NCBI RefSeq assembly: GCF_004343155.1
Contig: NZ_SMDC01000001.1
Location: 124,001 to 188,000, forward strand
Direction of reading: 5' to 3'
Source: Marichromatium gracile
GTDB taxonomy: Bacteria > Pseudomonadota > Gammaproteobacteria > Chromatiales > Chromatiaceae
Length of the DNA stretch: 64,000 nt
Made by a program: the position numbers and the translations under genes
Shown: positions 18,707-28,699 of the stretch, piece after piece
Layout: each line of letters opens with the position of its first letter
Position numbering within the stretch: the first letter of the stretch is position 1
Notes under the pieces: generated by a model
The model's database searches: none
What the model saw: the letters and a program-made list of their open reading frames with translations, nothing else
What the model was told of the DNA's origin: nothing

Positions 18707-19774
18707 TCAGAGCCGCCGATAGCTGGTGATATAGGGGTTCTCGCGCCCCTGGATGCGCGCGATCCGGCGCGAGCGCTCGCGCTCCCAGGCATCCGGCGGG
18801 TCGGCGTTGTTCCAGGCGGTGTAGAGCTGCTCGTCCTGACGACTCAACCGCAACCCGTAGGTATCGCGCATGTAGAACATGGTACGCGCGATGTCGCCGC
18901 GCACCCGCGTCGGCGGCTCCACCCGGCGATGCTCGGCGTCGATACGGATCTCGCAGGTGCCGTAACGCTCCCCGCCACTGACCATCCCCCAGTTGAAGTC
19001 CGAACGCTCGCCGTTGATCTGCCCCACCGCCGGGTAGAGGTTGTAGAGATCATTGTGCGCGGCCTCGAACACCGGATCGACGCGCTCGCAGCAGGCCCGC
19101 CCGGAGAGCTGGCGGCCACTGCTGGTACGACACTCGGCGAAGTGCTCGGGCTCGCGCCAGCACTGGCGGAAGTTGCCGAACTGCGCGGCCGGGAAGACGT
19201 GCTCGGCCTCGACCCGGCGCGCCCGGCGACTGCCGGCCAGGGCATCGAGCCCGCAACTGCCGAGCTCGACCTGGGCCTCGGTGTCATAGCGACAGCCGCA
19301 GTAGAAGGTCTCGCGATGATCGGCATAGATATCCTCGTAGAGCCAGCGCTTGGCGGTCGAGAAGCTGCCGGCGACCCGCGGCAGGCTGTCGAGCGCCGGC
19401 GGCGCGGGCACCGCCGCCGACTCCGGCCACCAGGCCGGCGGCTCTACCGGCAGACGGTCGACGAGGGCGAGCAGCTGATCGGCGGTCGAGCCGGCGACCA
19501 CCGCCACCAGCCCACCGGCCCAGCTGCCGGCGTCGGCGACCAGGCCGACGGCGAGCTCGCGGATGTCGACGGTGATCGCCACCGCCTCGCGGGCATGTTC
19601 GGGCAACCGCTCGACCCAGGACTGGGGCAGCAGCGAGACGGCGAACACCAGAGCCGTGGCGAGCAGCAGCGTCCGCGCACGGCCACTGAGGCGTCTGAAC
19701 CGGGCGAGGATCGAGGACCAAGGCGTGGATGAGCGGGTACGGGAGCGGGACCTGGATACGCGACGACGGGACAT
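18707..19774 (-). CDS. Endonuclease I (EndA-like) with N-terminal membrane anchor
   Basis: This 355-residue protein carries an endonuclease I domain in its C-terminal two thirds: KRWLYEDIYADHRETFYCGC, the active-site AEHVFPA, AAHNDLYNLYPAVGQINGERSDFNWG and an Arg-rich end. E. coli EndA is a roughly 235-residue periplasmic nuclease with disulfides; the several Cys here fit an exported enzyme. It differs by an N-terminal extension of about 110 residues: a basic start (MSRRRVSRSRSRTRSS), one hydrophobic helix (LLLATALVFAVSLLP) and a Pro/Ala-rich linker. This suggests a membrane-tethered nuclease facing the periplasm. The ATG at 19774 is preferred over a reading from 19873, which adds no domain. 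Possible roles include DNA uptake, nutrient salvage or destruction of incoming DNA. Confidence 0.85.
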   Translation of the reverse strand: MSRRRVSRSRSRTRSSTPWSSILARFRRLSGRARTLLLATALVFAVSLLPQSWVERLPEHAREAVAITVDIRELAVGLVADAGSWAGGLVAVVAGSTADQLLALVDRLPVEPPAWWPESAAVPAPPALDSLPRVAGSFSTAKRWLYEDIYADHRETFYCGCRYDTEAQVELGSCGLDALAGSRRARRVEAEHVFPAAQFGNFRQCWREPEHFAECRTSSGRQLSGRACCERVDPVFEAAHNDLYNLYPAVGQINGERSDFNWGMVSGGERYGTCEIRIDAEHRRVEPPTRVRGDIARTMFYMRDTYGLRLSRQDEQLYTAWNNADPPDAWERERSRRIARIQGRENPYITSYRRL

Positions 19775-19930
19775 GGTACAGCACGACAAGAATGGGTACG
19801 GAACTGTAACAGATCCGCGCAACCCAAGGGCAAGAGCACCCCGGGCGTTGCCATTCGCGCCCGGCGTCGCCATCTGAGGCCAACCAACACAAACGGGGTT
19901 CGCCCCCCACTGCGCTCAAGGAGATCAACG

Positions 19931-20056
19931 ATGGAAGGCAGCTCGCTCGCCGCGCTCGAACTGACACTGTTCCTCGGTCTGGTCGGCTGGCTGGTCTATA
20001 CCCAGTACCGCAGCCGCAACCGCGACGACCGCAACGACGACGACAAACAGGGCTGA
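19931..20056 (+). CDS. 41-residue predicted single-pass membrane peptide
   Basis: A short frame begins MEGSSLAALELTLFLGLVGW, continues with a hydrophobic helix to about residue 24, and ends in a highly charged cytoplasmic tail rich in Arg, Asp and Lys. A strong AAGGAG ribosome site is correctly spaced before the ATG. It resembles small accessory subunits of membrane complexes (CcoQ- or YbgT-like in design only). It lies 114 bases upstream of sdhC on the same strand. I recognise no family. The ribosome site and the coherent helix-plus-charged-tail layout make it more likely real than chance. Confidence 0.6.
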   Translation: MEGSSLAALELTLFLGLVGWLVYTQYRSRNRDDRNDDDKQG

Positions 20057-20170
20057 GTGTCGCCGCGCGGACCCGCCCCGGGTCGCGCGCACCGCGACTG
20101 AGCCTGATCAACCCCGCAACCGGCCCATCGCGTTATCTTCTGGACTCGGATGCCAACCACGGGCCGCACG

Positions 20171-20803
20171 ATGACCGCCTCCATCGGAAACCGCCATTTC
20201 GTGCTGCGCCGGCTGCACTCGCTGCTGGGGCTGCTCCCGGTGGGCGCCTTCCTGATCTTCCATCTGTGGGAGAACTCGCAGTCGCGCTTCGGCGCCGAGC
20301 ACTACAACCGCGAGGTGGTCGAGGCGCTCCAGGGGTTGAACTATCTGGTGCCGATCGAACTCCTGGTGATCGCGCTGCCGCTGCTGCTGCACGCGGTGAT
20401 CGGGCTGGCGATCACCCGCGAGATGCGCGCCGAGCCCATCCGCTACCGCTATGCACGCAACTGGGCCTATTGGCTGCAGCGTCTCTCCGGGGTGGTGATC
20501 CTCCTCTTCCTCCTCCTCCATGTCGGCATGACCCGCATCCAGGGGCTGTGGACGCCGGCGATCCGCGACGATCTCTACGGCTACATGCAGACCCTGCTCT
20601 CCAACCCCGGGTTCTTCGCCCTCTATCTCGTCGGGCTGCTCGCCTCGGTGTTCCACCTCGCCAACGGCCTGTCGACCATGGCCATCGTCTGGGGACTGAC
20701 CACCTCGGCGGCGGCGCAACGGCGCTTCGCCTGGGCCTGCGCCGGGTTCGGGGTGCTGCTCGCCGCGCTCGGGGTGCACGGCATGCTGGGGTTCCTGTCA
20801 TGA
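20171..20803 (+). CDS. sdhC: Succinate dehydrogenase / fumarate reductase cytochrome b558 subunit
   Basis: This 210-residue integral membrane subunit anchors the complex and binds two hemes b. It has about five hydrophobic helices with conserved His in LRRLHSLLG, FLIFHLWEN, LLLHAVIGL, LLLHVGMTR and VFHLANGLS. A single large five-helix anchor is the type B arrangement of Bacillus Sdh and Wolinella Frd, unlike the separate SdhC and SdhD of E. coli. I chose the ATG at 20171 because the first membrane helix follows closely; an upstream ATG adds seven residues. Its stop overlaps the sdhA start (ATGA). Confidence 0.9.
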   Translation: MTASIGNRHFVLRRLHSLLGLLPVGAFLIFHLWENSQSRFGAEHYNREVVEALQGLNYLVPIELLVIALPLLLHAVIGLAITREMRAEPIRYRYARNWAYWLQRLSGVVILLFLLLHVGMTRIQGLWTPAIRDDLYGYMQTLLSNPGFFALYLVGLLASVFHLANGLSTMAIVWGLTTSAAAQRRFAWACAGFGVLLAALGVHGMLGFLS

Positions 20804-22683
20804 GCGCACCGGGGGCGATCGTCGTCGGCGGCGGGCTCGGCGGGCTGTGGGCGAGCCTGCGTCTGGCCGAGGCCGGGTTCCCGGTACGGCTGTTCTCGCT
20901 GTTCGAGGTCAAGCGCAGCCACTCGGTGTGCGCCCAGGGCGGGATCAACGCGGTGCTCGACACCAAGGGCGAGCGCGACTCGATCGAGCAGCACATCCTC
21001 GACACCATCAAGGGCGGCGAGTACCTCGCCAATCAGCCGCCGATCAAGAGTCTGTGCGAGCAGGCCCCAGGGCTGATCGGCACCTTCGCGCGCATGGGCG
21101 TGACCTTTTCGCGCACCCCCGAGGGCGGGCTCGACCTGCGTCTGTTCGGCGGCGTCAAGCATCGGCGTACCTGCTTCGCCGGCGCCAGTACCGGCCAGCA
21201 ACTGCTCTACGGCGTCGACCAGCAGGTGCGCCGGCTCGAGAGTCTGGGACGGGTGGAGAAGTTCGAGTGGTGGGAGTTCCTGTCACTGCTCATCGACGCC
21301 GACGGGCGCTGTCGCGGCATCCTCGCGATGGACCTGCGCAGCCTCGAGGTGCGCGCCTTCCCCGCCGAGACCGTGGTGCTCGCCAGCGGCGGCTTCGGCC
21401 AGCTCTACGCGCCCAAGACCACCACCTCGACCAACTCCACCGGCGCCGCCGCCAGCCGCGTCTATCAGCAGGGCGCCTGGTTCGCCAACGGCGAGTTCTT
21501 CCAGTTCCACCCGACGGCGATGCTCGGGCACGACAAGACCCGGCTGATGAGCGAGGCGGCCCGCGGCGAGGGCGGTCGGGTGTGGGTGCCGCGTACCCCG
21601 GGCGACCGCCGTGACCCGACCCGCATCCCCGAGCGCGAACGCTTCTACTTCCTCGAGGAGTTCTTCCCCGCCTACGGCAACACCGTGGCGCGCGACGAGG
21701 CCTCGCGCGCGATCTGGCGCGTCACCCGCGAACTCGGGCTGGGCATCGGCGGCGGCGACCGGGTCTATCTCGACCTCACCCATCTCGATCGGCGCTTCGT
21801 CGCCACCCGCCTCGGCGCCATCCTCGAGATCTATCGCAAGTTCGCCGGCAGCGACCCGCTCGACACCCCGATGGAGATCTTCCCCGCCGCCCACTACGGT
21901 ATGGGCGGGCTGTGGGTCGACTTCGAGCGCGATGCCGACGGCGGCATGCGCCCGGGCAGCGCACGCAACCATGCCACCAATATCCCCGGGCTCTATGCCT
22001 GCGGCGAGTGCGACTACGCCTATCACGGCGCCAACCGACTCGGCGCCAACTCGCTGCTCTCGGCGAGCTTCTCCGGGCGGGTCGCGGGCGAGGCGGCGGC
22101 CAACTATCTGCGTGGGCTCGACCCGGCGCGACCGGCGCTGGCCGAGACGGTGATCGAAGCCGAGCGGCGCCGCCAGGAGACGATCAACCAGCGCCTGCTG
22201 GGCGCCGACGGCGAGGAAAACCCCTACACCCTGCACCAGGCGCTGGGGGCGTTGATGACCGAGCGCGTCGGGGTGGTGCGCGACAACGCCGGGCTGGAGC
22301 AGGCCCTCGACGAACTCGACCGGCTCGAGGCGCGACTGGCGCGGATCGGTCTCGGCGAGGCCAACCGCTGGGCCAACCAGACCCTGATCTTCACCCGCCA
22401 GCTCGCCGACATGATCGTGCTCGCCAAGGCGGTGACGGCCAGCGCCCTGGCCCGCGACGAGTGTCGCGGCGCCCATCACAAACCGGATTTCGAACTCCCC
22501 ATCCCCGAGGGCAGCTTCCCGGGCGACCCCGAGTTCGAGGACTATCGCGCCCGCTGGCGCGAGAACAACACGCGCTGGCTCAAGACGACCCTGGCCGAGT
22601 ACGCCGCGCCGCGCCCGCGCATCCACTACCAGGCGGTCGACCTCAGCGTCTGCCCGCCGAGCGAGCCGCGCGACTACCGCTGA
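20800..22683 (+). CDS. sdhA: Succinate dehydrogenase / fumarate reductase flavoprotein subunit
   Basis: This 627-residue catalytic subunit interconverts succinate and fumarate using covalent FAD. The dinucleotide fold opens with IVVGGGLGGLWASLRLAEAG. RSHSVCAQGGINAVLD contains the His expected to carry FAD, and FQFHPTAMLG and the ARGEGGRVW region (near residues 230-265) form the active site. AANRLGANSLLSASFSGRVAG is the C-terminal FAD motif. The sequence is of the type B group, in line with the single anchor subunit. It overlaps sdhC by four bases and is followed by sdhB 17 bases later in the order C-A-B. Confidence 0.95.
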   Translation: MSAPGAIVVGGGLGGLWASLRLAEAGFPVRLFSLFEVKRSHSVCAQGGINAVLDTKGERDSIEQHILDTIKGGEYLANQPPIKSLCEQAPGLIGTFARMGVTFSRTPEGGLDLRLFGGVKHRRTCFAGASTGQQLLYGVDQQVRRLESLGRVEKFEWWEFLSLLIDADGRCRGILAMDLRSLEVRAFPAETVVLASGGFGQLYAPKTTTSTNSTGAAASRVYQQGAWFANGEFFQFHPTAMLGHDKTRLMSEAARGEGGRVWVPRTPGDRRDPTRIPERERFYFLEEFFPAYGNTVARDEASRAIWRVTRELGLGIGGGDRVYLDLTHLDRRFVATRLGAILEIYRKFAGSDPLDTPMEIFPAAHYGMGGLWVDFERDADGGMRPGSARNHATNIPGLYACGECDYAYHGANRLGANSLLSASFSGRVAGEAAANYLRGLDPARPALAETVIEAERRRQETINQRLLGADGEENPYTLHQALGALMTERVGVVRDNAGLEQALDELDRLEARLARIGLGEANRWANQTLIFTRQLADMIVLAKAVTASALARDECRGAHHKPDFELPIPEGSFPGDPEFEDYRARWRENNTRWLKTTLAEYAAPRPRIHYQAVDLSVCPPSEPRDYR

Positions 22684-22700
22684 GAGTGAGAGTCCCCGTC

Positions 22701-23462
22701 ATGCGCGAAACACCCTCCACCATCGAGCTGCGTATCCGTCGTCAGGACGGCCCCGACACGCCGCCCTACTGGGAGACCTTCGTGCTGCCCCACGCGCCCG
22801 ATCACAACGTGGTCTCGGTGCTGATGGCACTGCGCGAGCACCCGCTCACCCACGACGGGCGGCGGGTCGATCCGGTGTGCTGGGATCACAACTGCATGGA
22901 GGAGGTGTGCGGCTCCTGCGCGATGCTGATCAACGGGGTTCCGCGTCCGGCCTGCTCGGCGCTGATCGACCAGCTCGAACAGCCGATCGTGCTCGAACCG
23001 TTGCCCAAGTTCCCGGTGGTACGCGACCTGCTCGTCGATCGCAGCGCCATCGACGCCGGGCTACGCAAGGTCCACGCCTGGATCGAGATCGACGGCGCCT
23101 GGGACACCCACGAGCCGCCACCGCGCATCGCCCCGCAACAATGGGCCGCCGACTATCTCTACAGCCGCTGCATGAGTTGCGGCTGCTGCATGGCCGCCTG
23201 TCCGCAGTTCGGCGCCGGCGCGGACTTCGTCGGCCCGGCGCCGCTGGCGCAGGTGCGACTGATGAACGCCCATCCCACCGGGCGTCATGACAAGACCGAG
23301 CGGCTGCACGCGATCATGGCCGAGGGCGGGCTGAGCGACTGCGGCAACGCCCAGAACTGCGTACGGGTCTGCCCCAAGGCGATCCCGCTGACCACCGCGA
23401 TCGGCGAACTCGGGCGTCAGACCACGATCCAGGCGCTCAAGGACCTGTTCGGGTCGTCCTGA
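22701..23462 (+). CDS. sdhB: Succinate dehydrogenase / fumarate reductase iron-sulfur subunit
   Basis: This 253-residue subunit relays electrons from FAD to the cytochrome anchor. An N-terminal ferredoxin domain has the [2Fe-2S] cysteines in CWDHNCMEEVCGSCAML and a later PAC. The C-terminal domain carries CMSCGCCMAACP and CGNAQNCVRVCPKAIPL for the [4Fe-4S] and [3Fe-4S] clusters. The gene ends the C-A-B operon. It is convergent with the bacteriohemerythrin gene, with 26 bases between stops. Confidence 0.95.
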   Translation: MRETPSTIELRIRRQDGPDTPPYWETFVLPHAPDHNVVSVLMALREHPLTHDGRRVDPVCWDHNCMEEVCGSCAMLINGVPRPACSALIDQLEQPIVLEPLPKFPVVRDLLVDRSAIDAGLRKVHAWIEIDGAWDTHEPPPRIAPQQWAADYLYSRCMSCGCCMAACPQFGAGADFVGPAPLAQVRLMNAHPTGRHDKTERLHAIMAEGGLSDCGNAQNCVRVCPKAIPLTTAIGELGRQTTIQALKDLFGSS

Positions 23463-23488
23463 CCCGGTCCGGCATCCGTGCCGCGCGC

Positions 23489-23965
23489 TCACCCCAGCTG
23501 GAGATTCCGCGACGGCCTGGGGGCGACCGGGTCGTCACCGCCGCAGAGTTGAAAATAGGCGCGGGCGAACTCGCGATCGGCGCCGAGGATGTGCGCCAGC
23601 AACCACTCACGCACCGTCTCCTGGATCGCAGGCGTGAACACCTCCACCCCCTCGGCGCGCCATTCACGCAACAGCGCGGTGTATTCGGCCATCATCAGGG
23701 CGTGCTCGCGCTGGTGCTCGGGCAGCTCATCGAAGCCGATCGCCCGCATGAACCGCTCCTCGTGCTGGAAGTGGGCGCGCGCCTGCTCGCCGAGCTCGGC
23801 GAGCGCCTCGATCAGGGCATGGGCCTCGCCGCTGCGTGTCGGCGTGGCCTCGGGACAGAACCTCAGGCAGAGGTCGGCGAGGCGCTCGATCAGCGCACGA
23901 TGCTCCTGATCGATAACGTCGATGTTCAACGACCAATCCTCTCGCCACCTGGGTAGCTTGGACAT
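23489..23965 (-). CDS. Bacteriohemerythrin
   Basis: This 158-residue four-helix protein binds O2 at a di-iron site. The expected ligands are visible in order: the His of IDVIDQEHRAL, HFQHEERFM (two His and a Glu, near residues 74-80), HQREHALMM (near 89), and the C-terminal helix REWLLAHILGADREFAR with His and Asp. In microaerophilic and phototrophic bacteria such proteins carry, sense or scavenge oxygen. It is a free-standing domain with no fused receptor, and it is convergent with sdhB. Confidence 0.93.
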   Translation of the reverse strand: MSKLPRWREDWSLNIDVIDQEHRALIERLADLCLRFCPEATPTRSGEAHALIEALAELGEQARAHFQHEERFMRAIGFDELPEHQREHALMMAEYTALLREWRAEGVEVFTPAIQETVREWLLAHILGADREFARAYFQLCGGDDPVAPRPSRNLQLG

Positions 23966-24151
23966 AAGGGCCTCTCGTCATGATTGCGGACGCACCACCG
24001 GCGCCCGAGCGGCACTGTGCGATCGCCATACCCTTGACCCGATGCGCGCCGACGACGGCGCACAGCCCCACGAACTGGACAACGAGACGATTCGAACGGG
24101 TCCCTTTGCGAGACTCTTGATTGGCGTGACGGGTCTGGCGTGGCACCCACC

Positions 24152-24592
24152 TCATGCACCGGGGAAGGGCAGCACGGGACAGCGGGTCGCGTGACCTCTG
24201 CCGGTCCCCCCGGCCAGGAGCAGCTTTCCCAGCTCCGCGATCAGACGGTGCTGGGTCTGCGCCATGTCCCTGCAATAATAGATAATTTCATAGCCAACGG
24301 GGTCGGTGAGCGAGCATCGGCCGGCCAGCGGCCGCCAGGCGACCCGGATGGGACGACCACCAGTCCCGCCACCCTCGTCGTAGCGGCTCTGGACGTCGAC
24401 GAAGGCGATCTCGGCACGCTCGATCAGGACGAGATATTGCATGGAGCGGATCGGCAGCAGCACCCGATCCATACCGCTGTGCATGCGGCGCAGCTGCAGG
24501 GCGTTGTGCAGCGGCGCGGGCAGGGTCGTCGATTCACGCGCGATCACGGTCCCGGGCCGATAAAAGACGAAACCAGGCCCGGAACTGTCCAT
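24152..24592 (-). CDS. Unrecognised 146-residue protein, second gene of a pair
   Basis: I do not recognise this protein. It is predicted soluble, without signal peptide or membrane helix. The N-terminal half looks like an alpha/beta fold (LRRMHSGMDRVLLPIRSMQYLVLIERAEIAFVDVQSRYDEG) and a Gly-rich loop follows (GGGTGGRP). The section CSLTDPVGYEIIYYCRDMAQTQHRLIAELGKLLL has regular amphipathic spacing. It starts three bases after the stop of the 100-residue gene upstream, so the two form an operon. The coding pattern matches its GC-rich neighbours, which supports a real gene. Confidence 0.6.
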   Translation of the reverse strand: MDSSGPGFVFYRPGTVIARESTTLPAPLHNALQLRRMHSGMDRVLLPIRSMQYLVLIERAEIAFVDVQSRYDEGGGTGGRPIRVAWRPLAGRCSLTDPVGYEIIYYCRDMAQTQHRLIAELGKLLLAGGTGRGHATRCPVLPFPGA

Positions 24593-24595
24593 GTC

Positions 24596-24898
24596 TCAAT
24601 CCTCCTCGAGCTGGTCCGGGTCCCAGCCGGCGGCACGCGCCCGGCTCACCGCGACCTCGTAGATCCGGGCATGACGCTCGCGCAGCTCCGCGGGCAGGTT
24701 GGAGACCAGATGCCCATAAGGCGCCCAGGCCGCGCTGACCTTGTCATAGAGGTCATCGATCCCCTGAACCGTCCAGCCCTCGCAGGTCTCCTCCTCGGGG
24801 ATCAGGCCGAACACCCAGGCGTCGCGGATGATGTTGGCCGTCGGCGTCATCCCGCCCTGGAGTTCATTGTGGATACCGGCATAGCGTTTGACAGACAT
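24596..24898 (-). CDS. Unrecognised 100-residue conserved-looking protein, first gene of a pair
   Basis: I cannot assign a family with confidence. The protein is a small, mostly helical, acidic soluble protein (MSVKRYAGIHNELQGGMTPTANIIRDAWVFGLIPEEETCEGW onward, ending WDPDQLEED) and has no signal peptide. The well-ordered amino-acid composition and strong codon bias argue for a genuine gene. It lies directly upstream of the 146-residue gene. The repeat locus at 24940 onward occupies its upstream region, so that element may carry or disturb its promoter. Confidence 0.65.
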   Translation of the reverse strand: MSVKRYAGIHNELQGGMTPTANIIRDAWVFGLIPEEETCEGWTVQGIDDLYDKVSAAWAPYGHLVSNLPAELRERHARIYEVAVSRARAAGWDPDQLEED

Positions 24899-24969
24899 GG
24901 CGTGATCCCTTGCTGGATTGAGAGTCGGTGGTCAGCGACGATTGAACCGCAAAGGGGCGCCAGTCGCCA
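24899..24969. other. Upstream region of the unrecognised gene pair, entering repeat locus C
   Basis: A truncated copy of the GATTGAACCGCAAAG end lies at 24940-24954, just before the heptamer array. No gene is seen. Confidence 0.6.
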
Positions 24970-25039
24970 GCGGCCAGCGGCCAGCGGCCAGCGGCCAGCG
25001 GCCAGCGGCCAGCGGCCAGCGGCCAGCGGCCAGCGGCCA
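24970..25039 (+). repeat. Heptamer array, 10 copies of GCGGCCA (locus C, left)
   Basis: Ten perfect copies of GCGGCCA read GCTGGCC on the minus strand. They lead into GGAGATTGAACCGCAAAG, exactly as the GCGACCA array does at 8658. Confidence 0.95.
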
Positions 25040-25046
25040 GGAGATT

Positions 25047-25352
25047 GAACCGCAAAGACCCGAAGGACGCGAAGAAAGCGACCAGCCTCCAGCAAACAGC
25101 CTCCGGTGTCGGCGTACGGTCAACCGCGACGCAACGAGACAACCCTGCCCCCCTCGCTGGAGGCTGGCAGCTGGAAGCCTTTCTTCATCTTCGCGCTCTT
25201 GGCGCCTTGCGGCTCAATGAAGATGGAACCGCAAAGAGACAAAGGACGCGAAGAAAGCGACCAACCTCCAGCAAACAGCCTCCGGTGTCGGTGTGCGGTC
25301 AACCGCGACGCAACGAGACAACCCAGCCCCCTCGCTGGAGGCTGGCAGCTGG
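25047..25352 (+). repeat. Tandem duplication with a 179-base period inside repeat locus C
   Basis: Two copies (25047-25174 and 25226-25352) match over about 127 bases with roughly eight differences. Each begins GAACCGCAAAG and ends GCTGGAGGCTGGCAGCTGG. The intervening 51 bases contain an inverted, degraded copy of the element end (CTTCGCGCTCTTGGCG...GGCTCAATG). No protein-like frame spans the repeats. Confidence 0.9.
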
Positions 25353-25468
25353 CGGCTGAAGGCTGAAGGCTAGGCGCTGATCGCCAATCCCACGATGGGC
25401 ACGCTGCGCTTTGCCCATCCTACGTCGATGACGCCTGGTGTTCGCGGCGACGGTGAGGAAAAACGCCC

Positions 25469-25531
25469 GCTGGCGGCTGGCGGCTGGCGGCTGGCGGCTG
25501 GCGGCTGGCGGCTGGCGGCTGAAGGCTGAAG
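25469..25531 (+). repeat. Heptamer array, 7 copies of GCTGGCG plus 2 of GCTGAAG (locus C, right)
   Basis: Seven perfect GCTGGCG copies (25469-25517) are followed by two GCTGAAG copies and then GCTGGAAGCC. A degraded inverted element end (CTTCGCGCGCTTGGCGGCTCAATC) follows at about 25551-25574. The orientation is opposite to the left array of this locus. Confidence 0.92.
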
Positions 25532-25712
25532 GCTGGAAGCCTTTCCTCATCTTCGCGCGCTTGGCGGCTCAATCGGCTGATCGCTGTCAGGTGCCGAGCC
25601 GCCAGCCTTCGCCCCTGATGCCATCGCCATGGAGTCGAGCTAGAATTGAGGGCTTTTCCCGCGCGCCCGTTCACCAGCGGCGCGCCCGTCCGTTCCCGAG
25701 GAATCCCCAAGC

Positions 25713-26312
25713 GTGTCCGCAACTCTCATCGACCTGATCCGCCACGGCGAGCCCGTGGGCGGACGGCGCTACCGTGGCTGTGGCGTCGACGACCCCCTGT
25801 CCGAGACCGGCTGGCAGCAGATGCGCCACGCCGTCGGCGACGCCGCGCCCTGGACGCGGGTCCTGAGCTCGCCGCTGCAACGTTGTCAGGCCTTCGCCCG
25901 CGAACTCGCCGAGCATCATCGCCTGCCGCTGGAGATCGTCCCCGAGTTTGCCGAGGTCGGCATGGGTGCATGGGAAGGACGCGCCCATCACGAGATCGCC
26001 GTCAGCGAGCCCGAGCGTCATCGCGCCTACCGCAACGACCCGGTCGGCTGCCGCCCCGAGGGCGCCGAACCCCTGGAGGCCTTCCTCGACCGGGTCGTCA
26101 GCGCCTATCGCGCCCGGCTCGAACGCCACCCCGGCGAGCACCTGCTGATCGTCTGCCATTCGGGGACCACCCGCGCCATCCTCGGCGAGGTACTCGGACT
26201 CGGTCCGCACGACTGGTATCGCACCAAGACCGACTACGCCGGGATCACCCGTATCCGCCACGGCGCCAACGGCCCGGTGCTCGAATGCATGAACCGCCCC
26301 ACCCTGCCCTGA
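25713..26312 (+). CDS. Histidine phosphatase family protein
   Basis: This 199-residue enzyme belongs to the phosphoglycerate-mutase-like histidine phosphatases. The phospho-acceptor motif LIRHGEP is near residue 9, SSPLQRCQAFA near 52, the acidic EVGMGAWEGR near 80, and the second catalytic His in IVCHSGTTRAI near 149. Size and motif spacing resemble CobC (alpha-ribazole phosphatase), but no cobalamin genes are nearby, so the substrate is open. The GTG at 25713 is the start, with GAGGA upstream. Repeat loci lie on both sides, and its stop is followed at once by the 26313 array. Confidence 0.85.
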   Translation: MSATLIDLIRHGEPVGGRRYRGCGVDDPLSETGWQQMRHAVGDAAPWTRVLSSPLQRCQAFARELAEHHRLPLEIVPEFAEVGMGAWEGRAHHEIAVSEPERHRAYRNDPVGCRPEGAEPLEAFLDRVVSAYRARLERHPGEHLLIVCHSGTTRAILGEVLGLGPHDWYRTKTDYAGITRIRHGANGPVLECMNRPTLP

Positions 26313-26319
26313 GTCGCCA

Positions 26320-26396
26320 GCCGCCAGCCGCCAGCCGCCAGCCGCCAGCCGCCAGCCGCCAGCCGCCAGCCGCCAGCCGCCAGCCGCCAGCCGCCA
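26320..26396 (+). repeat. Heptamer array, 11 copies of GCCGCCA (locus D)
   Basis: Eleven perfect copies of GCCGCCA (GCTGGCG on the minus strand) are preceded by one variant unit, GTCGCCA, immediately after the phosphatase stop. About 60 bases further right, plus-oriented words GCTGGCGGCTGAAG appear (26463-26478). The locus fills the space between the convergent phosphatase and priA genes. Confidence 0.95.
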
Positions 26397-26491
26397 GCCA
26401 GCGAGGATAGGCGTCGCGCTTCATCTTGCGCGAGCAGGATCGAGGGAGCACTCCCACTGGAAGCTGGCGGCTGAAGGGCTGACATCCCTTC

Positions 26492-28699
<2,208 letters not shown>

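Noticed and set aside
21283-22626. 447-residue minus-strand frame opposite sdhA
   Set aside because: It is a shadow of the flavoprotein gene, with composition typical of antisense frames in GC-rich DNA.
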